Positions 61,552-64,000 of a stretch of 64,000 bases of DNA are shown piece by piece (the stretch's first letter is position 1; each line of letters starts with the position of its first letter). The position numbers and the translations under genes are program-made. The DNA comes from Gordonia hankookensis (GTDB lineage: Bacteria; Actinomycetota; Actinomycetes; Mycobacteriales; Mycobacteriaceae): positions 1,240,001 to 1,304,000 of the forward strand of contig NZ_JACWMS010000002.1 in assembly GCF_014673215.1 (NCBI RefSeq). The letters are read 5' to 3'. The notes beneath the pieces were generated by a model, which was given only the letters and a program-made list of their open reading frames with translations, searched no databases and was not told the DNA's origin.

Positions 61552-63447
61552 TTGTCCAGCACCACCCAGACCGCCACCGCGCACACCGCAGCCGCCAACC
61601 GGGCCGTGCTCGACCAGCTGCCCTTCGACGATCGTCGCGCCTTTGACGACGCGCACCGCGGCTTCATCGCCACCCTGGATCCGATGGTGATCACCGACGA
61701 CACCGGTCGCGTCGTGTGGGATCTGGAACGCTTCACCTTCTTGCAGGGTGATGCGCCGGCGACGGTCAACCCCAGTCTGTGGCGGATGTCCCAACTGCAC
61801 ACCGCACATGGGCTGTTCCAGGTGGCCGATCGCATCTTCCAGGTCCGGGGATTCGACATCTCCAACATGACCGTCATCGAGGGCGACACCGGTTACGTCA
61901 TCGTCGACCCGCTCACCTCGGTCGAATGTGCCCGGGCGGCCATGAATCTGGTGCGTGAACACCTGGGCGACAAGCCGATTCGTGTGATCATCTACACCCA
62001 CAGCCACGCAGATCATTTCGGCGGGGTCAAAGGCATCGTGTCCGACGACGAGGTGGCCGGCGGTGCGGTACGGATCGTGGCGCCGCTCGGCTTCCTGGAG
62101 CACGCGGTGAGTGAGAACGTCTACGCAGGAAACGCCATGACGCGTCGCGCCCAGTACATGTACGGGCAGAACCTGCCGGTCGACGCTGCCGGGGTGATCT
62201 CGACGGGCCTGGGGATCGCATTGTCGAAGGGGCAGATGAGTCTGCTCGAACCGACCGACGTGATATCCGGGACCAGCCAGGAACTGGTGCTCGACGGTGT
62301 CCGGTTCGAGTTCCAGTACACCCCGGATTCCGAGGCGCCTGCCGAGATGCACTTCTATCTGCCCGATATGAGGGCATTGTGTATGGCCGAGAACGTGTCT
62401 CACCACATGCACAATCTCTACACGCCGCGTGGCGCGCAGATCCGGGACGCGGTGGGGTGGAGCCGCTACATCGACGAGGCGCTGCGGCGCTACGGCCCGG
62501 TGACCGATGTGATGTTCATCTGTCACCAATGGCCGGTGTGGGGGAGGCGGTCGGTGTGCGAGTTCCTGGCCGAGCAGCGCGACCTCTACCGCTACATCCA
62601 CGACGAGACGCTGCGCCTGGCCGCGCACGGGTACACGATGGTCGAGATCGCGGAGATGGTGGAACTGCCCGAGGGGTTGGCCACCTCGTGGATAGCGCGC
62701 GGGTATTACGGGTCGCTCAACCACAATGTGAAGGCCGTCTATCAGAAGTATCTCGGGTTCTTCGACGGCAACCCGGCGCACCTGCATCCGCACCCGCCGG
62801 TCGAGGCCGGGCGACGCTATGTGGAGTTCATGGGTGGCGCCGACGCGGTGTTGAGCAAGGCGCGCAAGTCCTTTGACGACGGCGACTATCGGTGGGTGGC
62901 CGAGGTGGTCAATCATGTGGTGTTCGCCGAGCCGAACAACCAGGCAGCGCGCGAGTTGCAGGCCGACGCGCTCGAACAGCTCGGCTATCAGAGTGAATCG
63001 GCACCGTGGCGCAACTTCTATCTCACCGGGGCACAAGACCTGCGCGAGGGTGCCCACAGTGACGAGGCGGCGCTGGGTGCGAGCGAGGTGATCGCCGCGA
63101 TGACCGTCGACATGCTGTTCGACTATCTGGCCATCCGGCTGAACGGACCCAAGGCAGGCGGCCAGAGCTTCGTGATGCAGGTGCAGCTCACCGATACCGG
63201 CGAGTCCCGGCGCGTGGAGCTCGTCCACGGCGTAGTGAACTGCGCGCCTGCGCAACCCGACGACCACGCGGACACCACGCTGCACCTGCCGAAGGCGGCC
63301 TTGACCGGGTTGGCGTTGGGTGCGGTGCCGCTGGCCGACGCGGTGGCGGCCGGCCAGGTGGAGATCGCCGGTGACGAGGAACCGGCGTACCGGCTGTTCG
63401 GGCTGCTCGACACGTTCGCGCGCACGTTCAACATCGTCGTCCCGTGA
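61552..63447 (+). CDS. Alkylsulfatase, metallo-beta-lactamase type (SdsA-like)
   Basis: A 631-residue type III alkylsulfatase. The zinc site is THSHADHFGG (149-158). MAENVSHHMHNLYTPRGAQI and the HQWPVWG segment are characteristic of SdsA1-like enzymes, with an alpha-helical dimerisation part and a C-terminal SCP2-like domain. It hydrolyses primary alkyl sulfates such as dodecyl sulfate to alcohol and sulfate. The start is TTG at 61552, supported by GGAG six bases upstream. No secretion signal is visible, unlike the exported SdsA1 of Pseudomonas, so the ester is likely imported by the MFS neighbour. The GTGA overlap links it to a DUF202 gene. Confidence 0.92.
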   Translation: MSSTTQTATAHTAAANRAVLDQLPFDDRRAFDDAHRGFIATLDPMVITDDTGRVVWDLERFTFLQGDAPATVNPSLWRMSQLHTAHGLFQVADRIFQVRGFDISNMTVIEGDTGYVIVDPLTSVECARAAMNLVREHLGDKPIRVIIYTHSHADHFGGVKGIVSDDEVAGGAVRIVAPLGFLEHAVSENVYAGNAMTRRAQYMYGQNLPVDAAGVISTGLGIALSKGQMSLLEPTDVISGTSQELVLDGVRFEFQYTPDSEAPAEMHFYLPDMRALCMAENVSHHMHNLYTPRGAQIRDAVGWSRYIDEALRRYGPVTDVMFICHQWPVWGRRSVCEFLAEQRDLYRYIHDETLRLAAHGYTMVEIAEMVELPEGLATSWIARGYYGSLNHNVKAVYQKYLGFFDGNPAHLHPHPPVEAGRRYVEFMGGADAVLSKARKSFDDGDYRWVAEVVNHVVFAEPNNQAARELQADALEQLGYQSESAPWRNFYLTGAQDLREGAHSDEAALGASEVIAAMTVDMLFDYLAIRLNGPKAGGQSFVMQVQLTDTGESRRVELVHGVVNCAPAQPDDHADTTLHLPKAALTGLALGAVPLADAVAAGQVEIAGDEEPAYRLFGLLDTFARTFNIVVP

Positions 63448-63824
63448 CCGCGCGGTCATCGCCGCAGGTCTCGGAGGCAGAGAAGGCGCCGGGGGTGTAC
63501 GACACCGAACCCGACTACCGGTTCACGCTGGCCAACGAACGCACCTTCCTCGCCTGGATACGCACGGCGCTGGCACTATTGGCGGCCGGGGTCGCCGCCG
63601 ACGAACTGATCGGTGGCGGCGCCGGGAACATCGACCATTCGGTGCTCGCGGTGACATGTGTGGTGGTGGCGACCCTGTTGTCGCTGGGCGCGTTTCATCG
63701 GTGGCGTCGGGTGCAGTCCGCGATGCGGCGCAGCGATCCGCTGCCTCCGGCGTCGATCGTGCGGGTAACGGTCGGCGGGGTTTGCGCCATCGCGCTGGTC
63801 TGTGTGGTGGTCGTGATCCTGTGA
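63444..63824 (+). CDS. DUF202 membrane protein (YidH-like)
   Basis: A 126-residue protein with the DUF202 signature NERTFLAWIRTALAL followed by three membrane segments. The GTG start overlaps the alkylsulfatase stop (GTGA) and the stop overlaps the next DUF202 start in the same way. Two adjacent DUF202 proteins resemble the YidH-YidG pair. Function unknown. Confidence 0.85.
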   Translation: MTARSSPQVSEAEKAPGVYDTEPDYRFTLANERTFLAWIRTALALLAAGVAADELIGGGAGNIDHSVLAVTCVVVATLLSLGAFHRWRRVQSAMRRSDPLPPASIVRVTVGGVCAIALVCVVVVIL

Positions 63825-64000
63825 CGACGACCGAACGCGATCCCGGTCTGCAGCCGGAGCGAACGCTGTTGGCCTGGCGCCGAACAACTCTGACAGCGGT
63901 CGGGGTGTTTCTGCTGTGTTGTCGTGCGTTGGTCGTCGGTCAGACGATGGCTGCTGTGGTGGCCGTTGTACTCTCCGGCTCGCTGGTGTGCACGCTGTGC
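63821..64000 (+). CDS. DUF202 membrane protein (YidG-like), 5' part
   Basis: The first 60 codons are in the window, and the gene runs off the right edge. PERTLLAWRRTTLTAVG is the DUF202 signature. It starts with GTG overlapping the previous stop by four bases, so it is the fourth gene of the MFS-alkylsulfatase operon. Confidence 0.83.
   Translation, partial: MTTTERDPGLQPERTLLAWRRTTLTAVGVFLLCCRALVVGQTMAAVVAVVLSGSLVCTLC

Noticed and set aside
61381..63459. A minus-strand open frame of 692 codons opposite the alkylsulfatase
   Set aside because: High GC removes stop codons from the antisense frame. The protein is Arg/His-rich without domains, while the plus strand encodes a clear SdsA-like enzyme.
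1..64000. Mobile elements, phage genes, CRISPR arrays or rRNA
   Set aside because: No transposase, integrase, direct-repeat/spacer array, att-type duplication or rRNA sequence was seen. The tandem repeats present are short and lie within or next to ordinary genes.

Overview
The window is high-GC DNA from an actinobacterium of the order Mycobacteriales. The left edge carries the end of the conserved pstP-fhaB-fhaA block followed by a tRNA-Leu(CAG), an order shared by mycobacteria, Gordonia, Rhodococcus and relatives. A Gordonia-like organism is my best guess. Many starts have a TANNNT box 6-7 bases upstream of ATG/GTG, as on leaderless mycobacterial mRNAs. I see no insertion sequence, integrase, CRISPR array or rRNA.

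Layout. 1-2.5 kb: core signalling genes (PstP phosphatase, two FHA proteins) and tRNA-Leu. 2.5-8.2 kb: an acidic Asp-rich calcium-binding-type repeat protein, an exported multicopper oxidase, a drug-type MFS exporter coupled to a short-chain dehydrogenase, and a 21-residue hydrophobic peptide gene with its own promoter. 8.2-17.4 kb: a complete oligopeptide-type ABC importer divergent from a formylglycine-type arylsulfatase and an Fe/2-oxoglutarate alkylsulfatase-type dioxygenase. 17.5-23.9 kb: two divergent-ended operons (SDR, acyl-CoA dehydrogenase, APH-type kinase, TetR; and phosphotriesterase-like lactonase, acyl-CoA ligase). They share a promoter-embedded operator-like sequence and together resemble a route for lactones and 4-hydroxy acids through 4-phospho-acyl-CoA (the ACAD10/11 and Lva logic). 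24.1-26.5 kb: a second sulfatase and an Stf0-type sulfotransferase. 26.7-32.6 kb: a PH-like protein, a DUF1266 protein, two FAD enzymes, a histidine phosphatase and a TetR. 32.6 kb and 45.9 kb: two related Arg/Trp-rich microproteins, each followed by a strong hairpin. 32.9-40.9 kb: DszC-like and DszA-like desulfurising flavoenzymes divergent from a second complete oligopeptide-type ABC importer. 41-49 kb: MarR-DUF2316-aldo/keto reductase, a phosphodiesterase, an unknown protein, a VOC protein, a DUF3556 membrane protein and a GNAT. 49.2-53.2 kb: a gene-poor, compositionally unusual stretch with a secreted glycine-zipper protein, a truncated relative of it and small exported proteins. 53.4-59.9 kb: lipase, fatty-acyl-CoA ligase, a DapB-like dehydrogenase and a PucR regulator. 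60.1-64 kb: MFS transporter, metallo-beta-lactamase-type alkylsulfatase and two DUF202 membrane proteins, the last running off the window.

The recurring theme is release and capture of organic sulfur. Representatives of all three mechanistic sulfatase classes, a sulfotransferase, two flavin-dependent desulfurisation-type enzymes and two ABC importers lie within about 55 kb. The second theme is acyl-CoA metabolism under TetR-type control. Substrates and regulation are inferred from family and context, not shown by sequence alone.
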